A DNA stretch of 64,000 bases from Fusarium oxysporum f. sp. lycopersici 4287 (lineage: Eukaryota; Ascomycota; Sordariomycetes; Hypocreales; Nectriaceae), in NCBI RefSeq assembly GCF_000149955.1, contig NC_030996.1, positions 637,467 to 701,466 of the forward strand. The letters run 5' to 3'. Of the stretch, positions 34,285 through 46,143 are shown piece by piece. The notes beneath the pieces are model-generated. The model saw only the letters and a program-made list of their open reading frames with translations. It ran no database searches and was not told where the DNA came from. Both the position numbers and the translations under genes were made by a program. The stretch's first letter is position 1; every line of letters begins with the position of its first letter.

Positions 34285-35509
34285 TTGGTGGCTATTTCCT
34301 TCAACTTGTTTTATACTCTTGTTTCTTTTCATAGGCATTGCTATGCTGTCTCGAATGAAGGCGAGGGTTGCAGCCTAAAAGACCTAGACATCGAACACTA
34401 CACTACACTCGAGCGTTCTCTGCGACGTATGTTGGGCACCGATGTAGCAGAGCGAGTATACTCAGAAGTCTTTGACGGCATGCCCTTGAGAGATTCGTAC
34501 CTGGATCTCCAGTTCCCGGAAGACGGGCATCCTGCACTTAAACATGTGAATCTTTCGGAAGGTGTCAGGGAAAGAGTCTTTGACTTCCGATCAAAGTTTG
34601 ATCTCTCATCTCTCTGGTTTGAGACTTCCGTAGGTAACGCGAGATCACCCCTAGAGATATTGTGACTGACATGATCCAAGCTGCTTCAAGCATTCAGTAA
34701 AGCATCAGCCCAGTCTAAAGAATTTCACTTGAGACTTCTTGAGCTTTTGGCTGTGAGCTGCCATCAGATCGCAGTCCAGATCTTCCAGCTTGATGATGTT
34801 GCCGAGAGACATAATATCTACGATATCTGGAGACATTCTCCGAGAGATATGACGATATGGGATTCATTCCGAGACCCAACGGCCTTTTCGCATGGACCTT
34901 ACATTGCAGTTGACCAATATCCGAATGGGGCTGCAGATAGTGTAGGATACTGGGCTGAAGCCAGAATATTTGGTGGCATCGTTGTGTTTGATAGAGGCGA
35001 AGATGGCACCGAGGTAAGGAATACTGTCAGTTGGAAGGGACCTATTGTTAATAAAACCCCAGAGTCGTCAAATATACTTCCATGGATGTCGCCGAAAGGG
35101 ACCACGAACGATATACCCTCCAATAGACCAGCAATTCAAACAAATGATTCACTTCCTTCTTGATGAAAGTGAGAGTCATGATACAGCCTCGGCCCATCCG
35201 TTTCCTGTTCTAGCGACATCGCAGAACCGTTGGCGCTGGGATCCTTGGGAGGCGATGGCGCACTACAATATCTATCGCGGTAGGTTTGAGCGGAAAATCA
35301 GTTCTAGTAAAGGGAAGCCCTGCGTTCTCAACTCCATTGACTGGCCCGAAGTCAAGGATGATTTATACCTCATCAATGCGATGCTTGATCAGTTGGAGGG
35401 GAAGCCAGTGGATGAAGACAAGATCGCCTCGGCTAAAGAGGGGCTGACCAAAATCACTCCATCATCGCCGTTATGGTCAAACGAAGCGCGGAGATACCAA
35501 GGAATATAA
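34285..35509 (+). CDS. unrecognised three-exon gene, start unresolved
   Basis: Exons ending at 34629, then 34681-35013 and 35063-35509, join in phase through introns of 51 and 49 nt, and the joined protein is continuous. It includes LERSLRRMLGTDVAERVYSE, SAQSKEFHLRLLELLAVS, RDMTIWDSFRDPTAF and RWRWDPWEAMAHYNIYR, and ends QGI. No signal peptide, membrane segment or known motif is visible. Three exons closing in phase make it a real gene. The open frame begins at 34285 without an ATG; the first in-frame Met is at 34429, in the middle of a helix-like stretch, so an upstream exon is probably missed or the N-terminus is lost. Function unknown. Confidence 0.6.
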
Positions 35510-35689
35510 AGGATGAAGATGCTTGTCAATGAAAAAGGCGTTTCAACATTGGCTACTGCCGGCGGGTTGTTCATCAATGAATCTTTGTGTTCGGTTAAAT
35601 CGCGCATCGGTGTATGAACAAGCAACACTGCAAAAGGTGACAACCCTTCCCATGGACATGAGATTGCTCTTAGAAACAGACAAAAAGTA

Positions 35690-35797
35690 TGAGGCACACC
35701 CGACTCGAACGGATAACCTTCAGGAATCAAGCATATCTTCAAGGGGACCCTCGAAATTAACTGGAATCTGACGCGCTACCAGTTGCGCCAGCGCCCC
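35690..35797 (-). tRNA. tRNA-Trp (anticodon CCA) with a 35-nt intron
   Basis: On the minus strand acceptor GGGGCGC (from 35797) pairs with GTGCCTC (35697-35691), with two G-U pairs. The D arm is GCGC-AACTGGTA-GCGC. The anticodon loop TTCCAG gives CCA at 35764-35762. The T arm is ATCCG-TTCGAGT-CGGGT, and the discriminator A is at 35690. An intron occupies 35760-35726 directly after base 37. The lowest anticodon-stem pair is an A-C mismatch. A TTTTT run at 35686-35682 is a typical RNA polymerase III terminator. The one-base shift tolerance at the intron ends is the main uncertainty. Confidence 0.82.
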
Positions 35798-36127
35798 ATT
35801 GGTTGGCCGGAGTTGTTCTGCTTCCAGTCTATACGGGGCCTGGAGCTTGCGATGTGGGTTTGCCTTGTTGCCGAGAAATGCCGAGCTTCGTGGGGAAGTG
35901 TCTGCTTCAGACGTTCAACATCGTTCAAATTGAGAAATGCATTATTCAAAATGTTATTTGACTTCGAACTAACACGGTATTATCGCTGAACTAAGGCATG
36001 ACCCTGACACTATGATCTCACCCAAGGGCTATCAATCCCGCTCAACGCTCCCGCACTCCCGCCCTCCTTCTGTACAGATTCGCTTACAGCTACAAAGCAC
36101 AAGATAACACCAAAGTCGCTGAACAGT
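35798..36127. other. spacer between tRNA-Trp and the dynamin-like gene
   Basis: No gene recognised; probably the tRNA upstream region and the 3' UTR of the dynamin-like gene. Confidence 0.4.
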
Positions 36128-38710
36128 TTACTTCGTGGCGTCTCCGAAACCGTTGAACTGAAAAGAGGCCGGCTGCTTTGAAGGTGCGGCTCCTGAGCCA
36201 AAGAGCCCAGCGCCGCTTCCGAAGGTTGAGGCAGGCTTTGCCGCTGATGGCGCTGGACCTGATGGCTTCGCTGGAGTATCCAAGAACTTGCTGAAGGGAT
36301 TCTCAGCCTTGGGCAAGTCGGGAATTGTCGTCCAGCCATTGAATTGAGCTTTAGGAGCGTTGATCACACTTGGTGGGCTCGTCTTCTTGTCATTCACCGA
36401 AGGAGCTATGGTAGATGTATTCGGGACACTGCCTAGAGACTCATTTGCTGCAGAAGGAAGCGCTTGCCCGTTAGCATCATAACGATTCAGTTTCTGAGCC
36501 GTGTGACCTACGTGTTACTGCTCTTGGCTTATATCGCCGGCATTGAGTCAACCCTTGTCTGAGGATCTTGACCTCTTCCTGCAGGCTCTTTCTTCGAGAC
36601 GATGTATCGTCCGATTCACCGGCCAACTCCTCAAGTCTTTCCTTACTCATCCGATCTACCTTTGTGGGTGTGAGGATATCTGGTATATCATACACGAGGC
36701 AACTTTCAACCGCCAAGTTGATGACATTGTCGGTGAAGGTGCGCAGAGACATCTTCAAAAGTTAGTATCAAGCAATTATGAGGGCTGGCGTTATCTTACC
36801 TTATAATATGTCAACATCATGTCTATGACTTTGTTGATTCCAAACTCACTATCTTCAAGGTCATCTTCCTCATTGATGTCTTGAGCAATTGTTTTAGAGT
36901 CAGCTTTCTTGCTCGTCTCGCCTGTCTTAGCTACGTTACTCTCGTATATGTGCGGATACTTCTGCTGTAGAATAGCTGAAATGCGTCTCTCTAGCTTTTC
37001 GTTTGAGGTTTTTGATAGCATGTCGTAGAATAACAAGTCAAGAGGAAGTGCGTAACCTTGAATATAAGGTCTCAGGAGCTCGTTGATCTTCTCCTGAAGC
37101 ACCTTTTCCTTTTCATCGAAGAATGGGTCGACGCAGGTTGACAGGATCGCCTCAGTAGTTCGATTCGTCCGTGGGGATCCAACAACATACTCAAAGACCT
37201 GATCAACAAAAGCCTTGGCAACGGTTGTTACCAGCTTGACATGTGACTCGGCAATACCTCTCCATGGTGCTGCTTGTTGCTTGAAGAGTTGCATGGCAAG
37301 ATCCTTATTTGGAGTTCCTGGGAATTCCAGCCCTTGATTGGCAGCGGCTTGTTTCTCAAGTTGCTCAGCGAGCTCGCGTCTCGTGATTTTATTCGGCTCG
37401 GGAGGGTTGTATGGATAACGTTCCAGAAACTCTTCTAGGTACCCGGGGATGTCGTCACCATCCGAATAATCACTGTCATCATCTGAGACGGTGACATGAG
37501 TCGACCCCTTAGTTTGAAGGATATGATCAAAAGCTCGGCTGAAGTTCCGCAGCTGTGCCCGCAACTTTCGGTGATCGTCTTGTAAACCACCGAAAAATTC
37601 GTCATTGTATCGGCCGTATATGCCATCTCTGGCGAGCCGCTGAAAGTCACTGGCAATGCCAAGGAGAAAAGACCTGAGGTCCTCTTGAGTGGATCGAGAT
37701 TTTCCAAGACGATCAAGTTCCTCTTGTCGCTCTCTAAGCGTCGTTTCGATGTCTGTAATGACTCCAGGCAGACTGTTGCGAATGTGACTATAGAGCACAT
37801 GACTGAGCTTCTTTCGCAAACTCACAATGCCACGATTTTCGGAGGGAATAGTCGCCCAAGCGCCCTTCTGGAAGAATGCGTCTTCGACCTGGTCTCGACC
37901 TTCCAAGCTGTCCTCATCTTCAGCCCTGTTACGCAGGACATGCCACCCGAGCTGCAGCTTATGCGCGGCTTCCTGGTTCTTGGCCAGCTTGATGTATTCC
38001 TTCTCAGCATCATAACCAGGGCGAGTCAAATCAGGCTTCGTGATGACACCGATGGTTCGTCGTCGTTCCGGATCAATGTTCTTAGCTTTCTGGAGGGCTA
38101 AGTGATTGGCAAGGTTATTATTCGCAGTGATAACCACCAGGATAATGCTGTTCTTCTGTCGCATGTAGCTCTCGACAAGTTGATCGACCGTTTCTTTACC
38201 AATGGTTGACTGGTTTTCGGTAGCCACGTGAAAGAATCCTGGAAGGTCAACGAGACTCAGTGGGTACATTTTTGGCCCCTCGATTTCAAGACGGAGCACG
38301 TCCTTGGAGAACTCCATCCCGGCCTTGCCAAAGCCCATGCACTCTTTGGCTTCCGTGATGATGTCGCCCAAGTCATCCTCACGAAATCCAGCCCTCTGGA
38401 ATCTCTTTGCAGGTTTCGATCTGTCTTCAAATCTGACGCTCACATCGATTCGAGTCTCATTAGCTCTTCTGAAAATGAGCTCAGTTGCAAACCTTGTGCA
38501 AAGATTTCCTTGGACTGGAAAGCGAACATGGGAAATAGCCTCAAGAACGGATGACTTGCCAGCGGACTGATCACCAACGACGATGATTTGCGGAAGATTG
38601 ACGATACGACCAACGCCACAAGCACTCAGACTGTCGCTTATATCGTGGAGGGCTTTAGTCTCAGTGGTATTGAGCTGGTCGAGAATATTGGCGTCCAGAG
38701 AAACATCCAT
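36128..38710 (-). CDS. dynamin-like large GTPase with Pro/FG-rich C-terminal tail
   Basis: Exon 1 (38710-36800) encodes 637 residues. The dynamin GTPase domain has P-loop IIVVGDQSAGKSSVLEA near residue 42, G3 SLVDLPGFF near 155 and G4 VITKPDLT near 210. Middle and stalk helices follow. A 47-nt intron leads to exon 2 (from 36752), which carries the GTPase effector part (SLRTFTDNVINLAVE). The family of Mx- or Vps1-like proteins remodels membranes. A third frame (36493-36128) encodes a tail with FGSGAGLFGSG and FNGFGDATK. It joins in phase if a 79-nt intron at 36572-36494 is used, giving 818 residues. If that intron is not used the protein ends at 36477 after 728 residues. No PH or Pro-rich classical dynamin domain is present. 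Confidence 0.82.
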
Positions 38711-39688
38711 TGTCAAGGTCAAAAGGGTTAATTGTTATGTATGCAGATAGTAGAAAATACTGTTTATTCAATTCATTGCAAACTCGAAACTCACCGAAGC
38801 CTCCTTTATGTACTGATCCTGCGCGAAAGTCCCAGGTTTGGAATGGTAAAAAAGGGGGTAAATGCTCGCTTCAACAGCAATCTAATTTGTTACCTGCAGC
38901 AATCACACGCTGTAAAGTTTCAGTTAATACAGGGGCATGTTTCTGTTGGTTCTGCCAAAGAACAGGGTTTCGTGTGACAACAACAACCAACATGCATATG
39001 GAGGAACACAAAGGACACTCGAATCGTGGCAGCCTAACAGCATCGTGCACAAAGGGACAAAGGATCTGGTAGATGCATCATCCGGCAATGGGGTTAGTTA
39101 CAGTTTTGGATTGTTGTATACTTTACATCCTGATTCAGTGTCGATTGTTGAATGACTTTGCTTTAACAAACAGCCGTCGTCTGCGAGACTGCGATGGTTA
39201 TTTCACATTTACTGTACGCTGTTTGTTGGTCGCTGTATCCTTGTGCCTTTTGATGGGTCTGGAAATTTGACCTAGCTTAAAAAGGTCTAAAGCCAAGCAA
39301 CAGATAACTATTTATGGCGATTTCAGCGTGCTAGTGTGAGGGGGCTGTGCAGTTCGCAAGCTGAGTCTTGGAATTTCTACTTTGAGATCGTGGTAACCAT
39401 CGCGCTTAGTGAAGTTCCGCAAGTAACAAGATGATACGAGATTAGTAAGAACCGCAGTCTTATATCATATTGCTCTCTTATTTTCGGCTTTGTGGTCGGC
39501 TGTTTAAACTAACGCTGGTAGTATCGTCAAGCAATCCATACTTGGCCAGACCAGGGCCATGAGTTAGCTTCAACACCCCCCTCTTCAGTCAGCTCTGACT
39601 GTTCTCCACGGATCGACTTCGAAACCCAGGTCAGGCTCTCTTGACAATTTCTTCAACAGCGACACATTGCATGTACTTCTCGGCGACC
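38711..39688. other. promoter region of the dynamin-like gene
   Basis: About 1 kb without a recognisable gene. Confidence 0.4.
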
Positions 39689-40060
39689 ATGAGTTTCCAG
39701 GCTGACCCTCTATTGGTGAATATCTATGATGCGCTTCGTAAGAAGTTCGATCCTGAAGATAAGGCTCTCTTCCAGATGCAAGTTCCTGCTCAACTCCTGG
39801 ACAGAAGTGCTTTCCATTACGACGGGAGCGATTCGGACTTTGCACAGAGGACTAAGCCGTCTTCCGTGGCTAACGCCGAGTTTGGTCTCACAGATGGCAT
39901 GCTGGAGCTATCTAGCATTGTTGACGGACCCAACGGGAACAAACTCTCCAAGAAATACGACTAAGTGCTTTCTGGCCTAATGATGGCCAACGAAGAGGCC
40001 AACCTCGACCAAGCCAGTGAAGCACTGCAACAGGCCCCCTACATGATGTTAGAGAGATAA
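39689..40060 (+). pseudogene. short ORF interrupted by an in-frame TAA
   Basis: From the ATG at 39689 the frame reads 91 codons, including SFQADPLLVNIYDALRKKF and FGLTDGMLELSSIV, to a TAA at 39962-39964. The same frame then continues with equally protein-like sequence (MMANEEANLDQASEALQQAP) to a second TAA at 40058-40060. Coding character on both sides of one stop suggests a nonsense mutation in a gene of about 123 residues, or a fragment of a larger lost gene. I recognise no domain. It could also be a short functional protein ending at the first stop. Confidence 0.4.
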
Positions 40061-40481
40061 TAGTCAGAACGCATTGTGACGCAAAGGATAAAGGTGGTAA
40101 TTCAGAATAACTATTGTTCAATTGATGATGTCGAAAGGTTGTATTTCAGGATGCGACGGGACAAAAAACTACGCTCCCTTGCTCCACTGACACTGGAAAA
40201 AGAAGACCCATTCCTACACAAGCCACGAAGTACTCCTGGAAGCCAAAAATAGGGCTGCTCATTGGTGTGTTATTGCAGTGTTTAGCACGTGAATGAAACA
40301 TGCGCGTTCAAGACTTGAATTTAATTGGTCTTGGCGATAACCAACACACTGGACGCGTCAGTTTCGTGAGTTGCTTAGCAGCACGTCAGCAACAGGTCTA
40401 TATCAATATTCCAGAAATAAAGTTGTATTCCTATATCGCCCAAAGCCTTCTAAGTGTCCACGGTCTCAGATTTATAAGTAA
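40061..40481. other. spacer with no recognised gene
   Basis: Nothing recognisable on either strand. Confidence 0.4.
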
Positions 40482-43221
40482 TCAACCATCATGGTGACAA
40501 TTGGTACAATAGTTTAACGTGATCTGACACGTGTTGGATAGGTACGCTGTTCCGCACTTGCTCACTCCATCGTTATCCTTCATGTGCTGGACACTGCGAA
40601 ATAGTTAGCATAAACTCATCCTCGGCCGTATAAGGGTTGACTTACGCATCCTTGATATCCTTGCCCTTCATTCCAAGACCGTAATCATCGCACTTGAACT
40701 GAGCCGTGCAACCAGCTTGACCAAATGTCGCGACCATGACCATACCACTCTGAATCCTAGCATATCGCGAGACATAGTCCTTATAAACAGTCTCATCATC
40801 AAAACCATCGTTCAGAGCACGGTCACATGCATCATCGATGCTGCCACACTGGCTAGAGCCCTTGTTGTTCGCATCGGTCTGCGTCGGTAAGGGAGTCTCG
40901 AGCGTAACGGCGTCTCCGACACCTTGGGTGTAAGTATACTTTCCACCAGGGTAATTTCCAACCTTGACTGTACGGTCAGGATAAGAGACGACTGTGCCAT
41001 CATCGGTCTTGACGAAAGGCTCAGGATCTGGCTTCTCAGTGACCTTGGGCTCTGGGAGCATTTAGTAGGGATAGAGGAAAGGGAAGGTCGTGTAGTCGGG
41101 CGCAAGACGATGAGATCAAATCGGGTGGAAGCATAGAAGCCCTTGCCGCTGACTGTAGTCTCACAGGGCGCAGTAAGGATCGATGCCGGGATTGGCATGG
41201 AATGATGCAAGGATACTTCGCCGTTCGGGGCCTTTAGTAAGTCGTGCTACGAGCGGAAACTTAGTAGTCTGAAACCTAAGTTTCGGTAGATGTAGGTCCT
41301 TGCTGTTGTTTGGCGGCTCAATTGGTACCTCAGTTGGAAGGTGTTCTCGGCGGGTAGTGGTATCCTGAGTCCTTCGTGGTCTCGAAAACCTCAGTGCCTC
41401 GACTCTTCCAGTAGTGGGTGACTCAGCGGAAGTCTCAGGTGGTGCCTCCTGTAGTAGGGGGTAGCATCAAACATCCACAAACGAATGTATCGACTCCCCA
41501 TGATCAAGCTGAGGAAGCTCCCGTCGTCTGAGTAGTAAACCTCAGTGGTCTCGGTAGATATAGCAGCAGAAGTCTCAGTAGCTTCCTCCGGTTGTCGGAG
41601 TAGCATCGACGTCTACGACTACCGTTTCCAGGCCCATAGTCAGTTGACGAAGGTCGGTAGTCTGGGTAGATGCTTCAGTGCTGGTGGCCTCCGTCGTCGC
41701 TTCACTGGAAGTAGCGCCGGTGGTAGGAGTAGCATCAACGTCCACTACGACCGTCTCAACGCCCATTGTTAGTTGAGGTAACTCAGTGGTGCTAGCCTCA
41801 GTAGTGGAAGCTGCGGAAGACTCAGCAGTGGACTTGGCTTCGGTAGTCTTAGCTTCAGTCTTGGTCTCTTCCTCAGCAGTACTCTTGTCGTCGTCGTCAT
41901 CGTCATCATCGTCCTGATCATCAGGATCCTCAGGTGTCTGAGTTCCAACGGGTGTTGGTACACCTCCATTGATGACAACGGCTGAAGGAGCAGGTGTGAT
42001 ACCAGGGAGAGGAGGGAGGACGTAGCTTCCAGGTGCAGGTCCTAAGTCTCATGTCAGTACAAACCTTGGGGGGAAGAAATCAGCGAACTTACCAATACCC
42101 CAAAGAACGATACCACCAGGGCCATTGTCTTTGCCAGCATGCTCACAAAAGATCAGGCAGGAGGGACCAAAGAGAACAGGGACAACAACATCATTGCCAT
42201 CGCTGTCCTTGGTGCTATGCAGAGTATTATCGCTGACACCAGAGATAGTCTCTTGAGGCTCAGCAGTGACAGCAGCAGGAGGGACTGTGACAGGAGCCTC
42301 GTCTTTCTTGGTGGTGGGCTCAGGGTCAGTCTCATCCTTGGTCTTGGGGTCCTCATTGTCTGAGTCTTCGGACTTAGGATCAGACTCCTCGTCCTTACTA
42401 GTAGGCTCAGCTTCCCCCTGCTTGGTAGTAGTAGGCTTGGGGTCCTCAAGCTTCTCAGTCGTCGATGGCACCTCATCAACAGGCTGTTCTGAGGAAGTGG
42501 TGTCAACGGCGGAAGCCTGGGTACTGGTAGTCTCTTCTCCAACAAAAGGCTGGGAAGTGGTATCCTGAGGTGCCAGTTTCTCAGTTGTGGAGTCTTGAGC
42601 AGGAGGCTGCTGGGTGGTTGTGTCAGGGAGAGGACCTTGCTGTGTAGTGGCTGTGTCAACAGCAGGGCCTTGCTCAGTAGTTGACTGAGGTGCAGGAGGT
42701 TGTTGGCTAGTAGTCTCAACACCAGGTGTCTGACCAGTTGTGGCAGTATCAAGGGCAGGAGGTTGCTGAGTAGTTGTCTCTGCTACAGGAGGCTCTTGTG
42801 ATGTTGTAGTGTCGATAGCTGGAGGCTGTTGAACCGTAGTCTCAGGACCAGTGGGCTGTCCCGTCCCAGCAGTGGGCTGTTCAGCAGGGACCTCATCTGA
42901 AGATGTCGGGTCAAGAGGTGACTCGCCATTGGCAGTAGTAGTACCTCCAACCGCAATGTCGGTGCTCTTGGACTCAGGTAGCTCAGGCAACACATCGGTG
43001 GAAGTAAATGCAGAATCAGGAACCTGAATGCCTGTGCTGGTCTCTAGAAGTGTAACATCTGCCGAAATTGTCTTATCAAGTGCAGGAATCTCAGATGAAG
43101 TCGTCTCAAAGGGGAGAGGGTGATGAGTCGTGGTGGTGGATGCACCATCCGCTCCAGGAGTCTCTGGGAGTTGAGCCTCCGCCAAAGCGGCGAGAGCCAC
43201 AACAAGACCGGCCAGACGCAT
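40482..43221 (-). CDS. mucin-like secreted wall protein with Cys-rich C-terminal domain, disrupted repeat region
   Basis: Translation starts at 43221 with a signal peptide (RLAGLVVALAALAEAQ). Exon 1 (to 42093) encodes a Thr/Ser/Pro/Gln-rich stalk with TTQQPPA-type repeats, an acidic Lys/Asp part and LFGPSCLIFCEHAG. A 51-nt intron leads to an exon from 42041 with a run of Asp and tandem 43-residue units (QLTMG.ETVVVDVDATPTTG). After about 41600 the third repeat is frameshifted and decays. From about 41236 coding resumes (SLHHSMPIPASILTAPCETT), then changes frame again near 41060. The C-terminal Cys domain (SQCGSIDDACDRAL, GCTAQFKCDDYG) crosses an intron at 40645-40594 and ends LSNTCQITLNYCTNC. 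It is probably an O-glycosylated wall or extracellular protein. The middle is broken, or two genes lie here. Confidence 0.6.
41575..41770 (-). repeat. 129-bp tandem coding repeat
   Basis: Two units begin QLTMG and carry ETVVVDVDATPTTG, with copy starts 129 bases apart (near 41762 and 41633 on the plus strand). A third, mutated and frameshifted unit lies near 41460-41515. Its DNA still shows GTAGCATC followed by a decayed version of the unit. Confidence 0.75.
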
Positions 43222-45056
43222 AACGAGTGATTGTCTAGGCCTCAAAGTAAAAAGAATGACTTAGTTGGTGTATAACGAATGAAAGAACTCAGTGTGAGTA
43301 TGTCGGGCAAGGCCTACGCGCCAGACTGCAGAGACACGATAGATAGGTATATAACCCAGATACCAACTCAGGCTTACATCTGACCTAAAGTTTCACGAGT
43401 CGTAGGCTAGCCGTTGGTGACAAGACGCTATGGCCAACCTAATCTTGCTAGTTCCACAGAGTGGGCATGCAACTGAAACGGTTCAGAAGGATCGAATCCT
43501 AGTTACATTGTAGGTTCATCGCCATGTTATGATATCGGCCCGTGCCGTTCCAAGCCACATCTCGTCGGGTTCCCTTTTCCGTCTGATAAATGTTTCTTGG
43601 ATCCTCGCTTACCCCTGTGGATCGCTTCCTTTTCGATGCGGAGCTGAACTTGTAGGGTTGCATTGATGACGTTGGACAGCCTTCTAAAGACCACTGAAGG
43701 ATGCGCATGATTGATGAATCTCCAGTTTCAATCTCTTTCCTTTGCTCGACATGAATCATTTTTTCTGGCTTCGCCCTGGTTCGGGCATTTCCATTTACGT
43801 CTGTCGCTGTCACAGTTCGACCTAGCACCGAAAAAGCCGTCTATCACTTCTTTGGGCTCACATCCTTCAGTACAAGATGGAGCATCCGATTAACAACAAA
43901 TACGCAATATATCAAAGCTTGAGTGTTAATTACATCTTCCATGTTGAAGCAGTAGCTCAATGTGAATCACCAGGTTGACTCAGCCTTCCACTACAAGACC
44001 ATCATCTCATTCTCAGGTTTGTTCATCATCGACTTCCACCAAAGCGATAGTCAAGAAACATGCTTAATCTTAAAGATGTTGTTACGCGTCATCCCATCAA
44101 TTGCCGTTGCAGCCGTTCGGTCCACGTTCGTAGAATTGGCCTATAGGATAATAGTCAAACCTAACAAGTGGATAATGACACGAAGAAAGTTGGACCCTTG
44201 GACCAACGTATGCTCCATCCGTGAAAGATCTCCATAGCAGATAGCCCTACTGGGCCAAACATGTTACAACACTCGATCCTTCGGGACCGTGACATTTCTC
44301 AGCCTTGCAATGGTGGCTGACTGTCACATCAAGCGAATCCTTCACGCTTATCTATGGGTCGCAATCTAACCATCCCTTTCATGGCAAGGCTCTCGGCATC
44401 GCGAATATTCGAGGCTATGCAGGAACACGAGATTATGATGAACATCCATAAGCGCCGAGCGATACCTGGCTCCGATAAAAGATTGCTTTCTCAATAGATT
44501 TCCATGACATGAGAATAAGCAGATGCGACTTCGATCCAATTTTAGGATTGATCAACAATGGACTAACTTAGAAGATAAAGTTGAAGTCTCGGTCAACTCC
44601 ACGAACCTTCAGAAGGCCTCTCCTACTACCTTCGGCCGGCAATCTGTCAGTGACTGACGGGTAAGACGGAAAGGACAGTACTTTTGGAGAAATCATGTCT
44701 TGGCTGACGATCGTAACTTTGTCCCGCCTTGCAAGTCCCATCGCGCACAGACAGATCTTGCCAAGAATGAACAACAAACCCGCTTTTCCGCGATCCTTTC
44801 TATGGAACGCATGTACTGTAATTTCGTCCTGATTCAAGCCTCGACGGTTGACGCTGGGAGATCCCAGTGTTGCATTACTCTTGTTAGCTTACACTGATTT
44901 CCCAACTCCATCCAGCATATATGTAGGACAGAGACTCTGAAGTCGTCCCTCATCACCCATCTCACTGCATCGAGCAATACAGTCTTTTTCAACCGTCTTT
45001 CATTTTTATACACTCGTTTAAACCGTCAATCTTTTAGAATTATCTGGCTCATCATC
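43222..45056. other. 1.8-kb intergenic region
   Basis: No convincing gene. A TATATA-type element on the minus strand near 43348-43354 lies about 130 bases upstream of the mucin-like start. The open frames at 43499-43828 and 43962-44237 have no recognisable features. Confidence 0.45.
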
Positions 45057-45827
45057 ATGTTGGGCTCCAAGAGTTTCCAGAACGGCTGGGCTAAGCTGTT
45101 GGCCTCGCTGTTCTTCCTCCTTGCTGCTTCTCAGCTCTGCACCGCTGCACCCTACACCACTCAGTGAGTCCGTTAACTATAATCATCGTTCGATGTAGCT
45201 GATACCCCAAGGCTCGCTGTTCGCGATGGTCAGCATCTCTACTCTAGAGTCATCACCCCCGAGCTAGATGCCTACAAACGCAAGCTCGACGCCAGCCAAG
45301 CTGCCGGAACATACGTTGGCCAAGATGATACTAAGTTTGTAGATTTCACTGCTGCTGGGGATCACGTTGTTGGAAGCTCATCCTTTGCTGGCTGCTTCGG
45401 TGTCATCCTTGCGACCAAGCAAGGTACCATTGTTGGTCACTACAACCTTGATCAGGCTGGCTTGGACAACGCCAAGAAGGAGATCCCCGATCTTTACAGC
45501 AAGCACAACGACAAGGTTGGGGGTGCTTCTGCTCATCTTTACTCTGCCGTCTACTATGAAAATGGGGAGCTTGTTGACGGAAACCTGTACAACGAGTACA
45601 AGAAGTTCCTCACAGACCTTATTGGAAGCGAGCCCGAGGATCACCACTACACTGAGGCTGCTGAGACCGTTCCTGAGGAGGATCTGTTCGAAGACAAGTG
45701 GGACCATGATGCGGTGAGCGGCGGTTTTGTCGTTGAGAACTCTGGTGGTGGCGGTGCTGATACCAGTATCTTCTTCATTACCATTGAGAGACAGCGCACC
45801 AGCGCTCAGCTACCTGGCCGCCGTTAG
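45057..45827 (+). CDS. secreted protein with a GC...H motif, family unknown
   Basis: Two exons, 45057-45163 and 45212-45827, join in phase through a 48-nt intron to 240 residues. A signal peptide (LLASLFFLLAASQLCTAAP) is preceded by a short polar leader. The mature domain has a strand-Cys-strand-His unit, SSSFAGCFGVILATKQGTIVGHYN, followed by a helix with a Lys-rich end and an acidic part (GSEPEDHHYTEAAE). The C-terminus is Gly-rich, then FFITIERQR. The only other Cys is in the signal peptide, so the single mature Cys cannot form an internal disulphide and may be catalytic. The layout resembles Cys-His deamidase-like folds (CheD, CNF type), which is inference only. Confidence 0.7.
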
Positions 45828-46143
45828 GTTTGGTTGCCGCCTAGTATGAAGATTTTGTAACGCTCTTACGCCTTCATTCTTGTACCCATCCATTACATCA
45901 GATAGAACCTATGTCAGCTTCGTATCCACCAATCTATCATCTTCATCTCCAACTTGCCTCCTCTCCAGATGAAGCCGTTTTCCCTCTATGAGGTTCAAGA
46001 TATGTTCTTGATAGATGAGAGAATGTTAAGTCGTTACTGGTCTCTGAAAGATTTCATCTATGATCATGTGCTGAATTCAAAGCTAGCTTGTGATAAATAT
46101 GCCCCAAAAAGATACCATTATGCTATATGTCGGCTACCATAGC
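45828..46143. other. convergent 3' spacer
   Basis: The 3' ends of the secreted protein gene and the dioxygenase gene face each other. Nothing else is seen. Confidence 0.4.

Noticed and set aside
42266..42568. 100-codon Ser/Val-rich frame on the plus strand
   Set aside because: It is the antisense shadow of the low-complexity Thr/Pro-rich mucin exon.
43480..43500. possible tRNA T-arm (GGATCGAATCC)
   Set aside because: The sequence is a simple palindrome with no acceptor, D or anticodon arms around it.
43499..43828. 109-codon minus-strand frame upstream of the mucin gene
   Set aside because: No recognisable motif; no splice partner or signal peptide.
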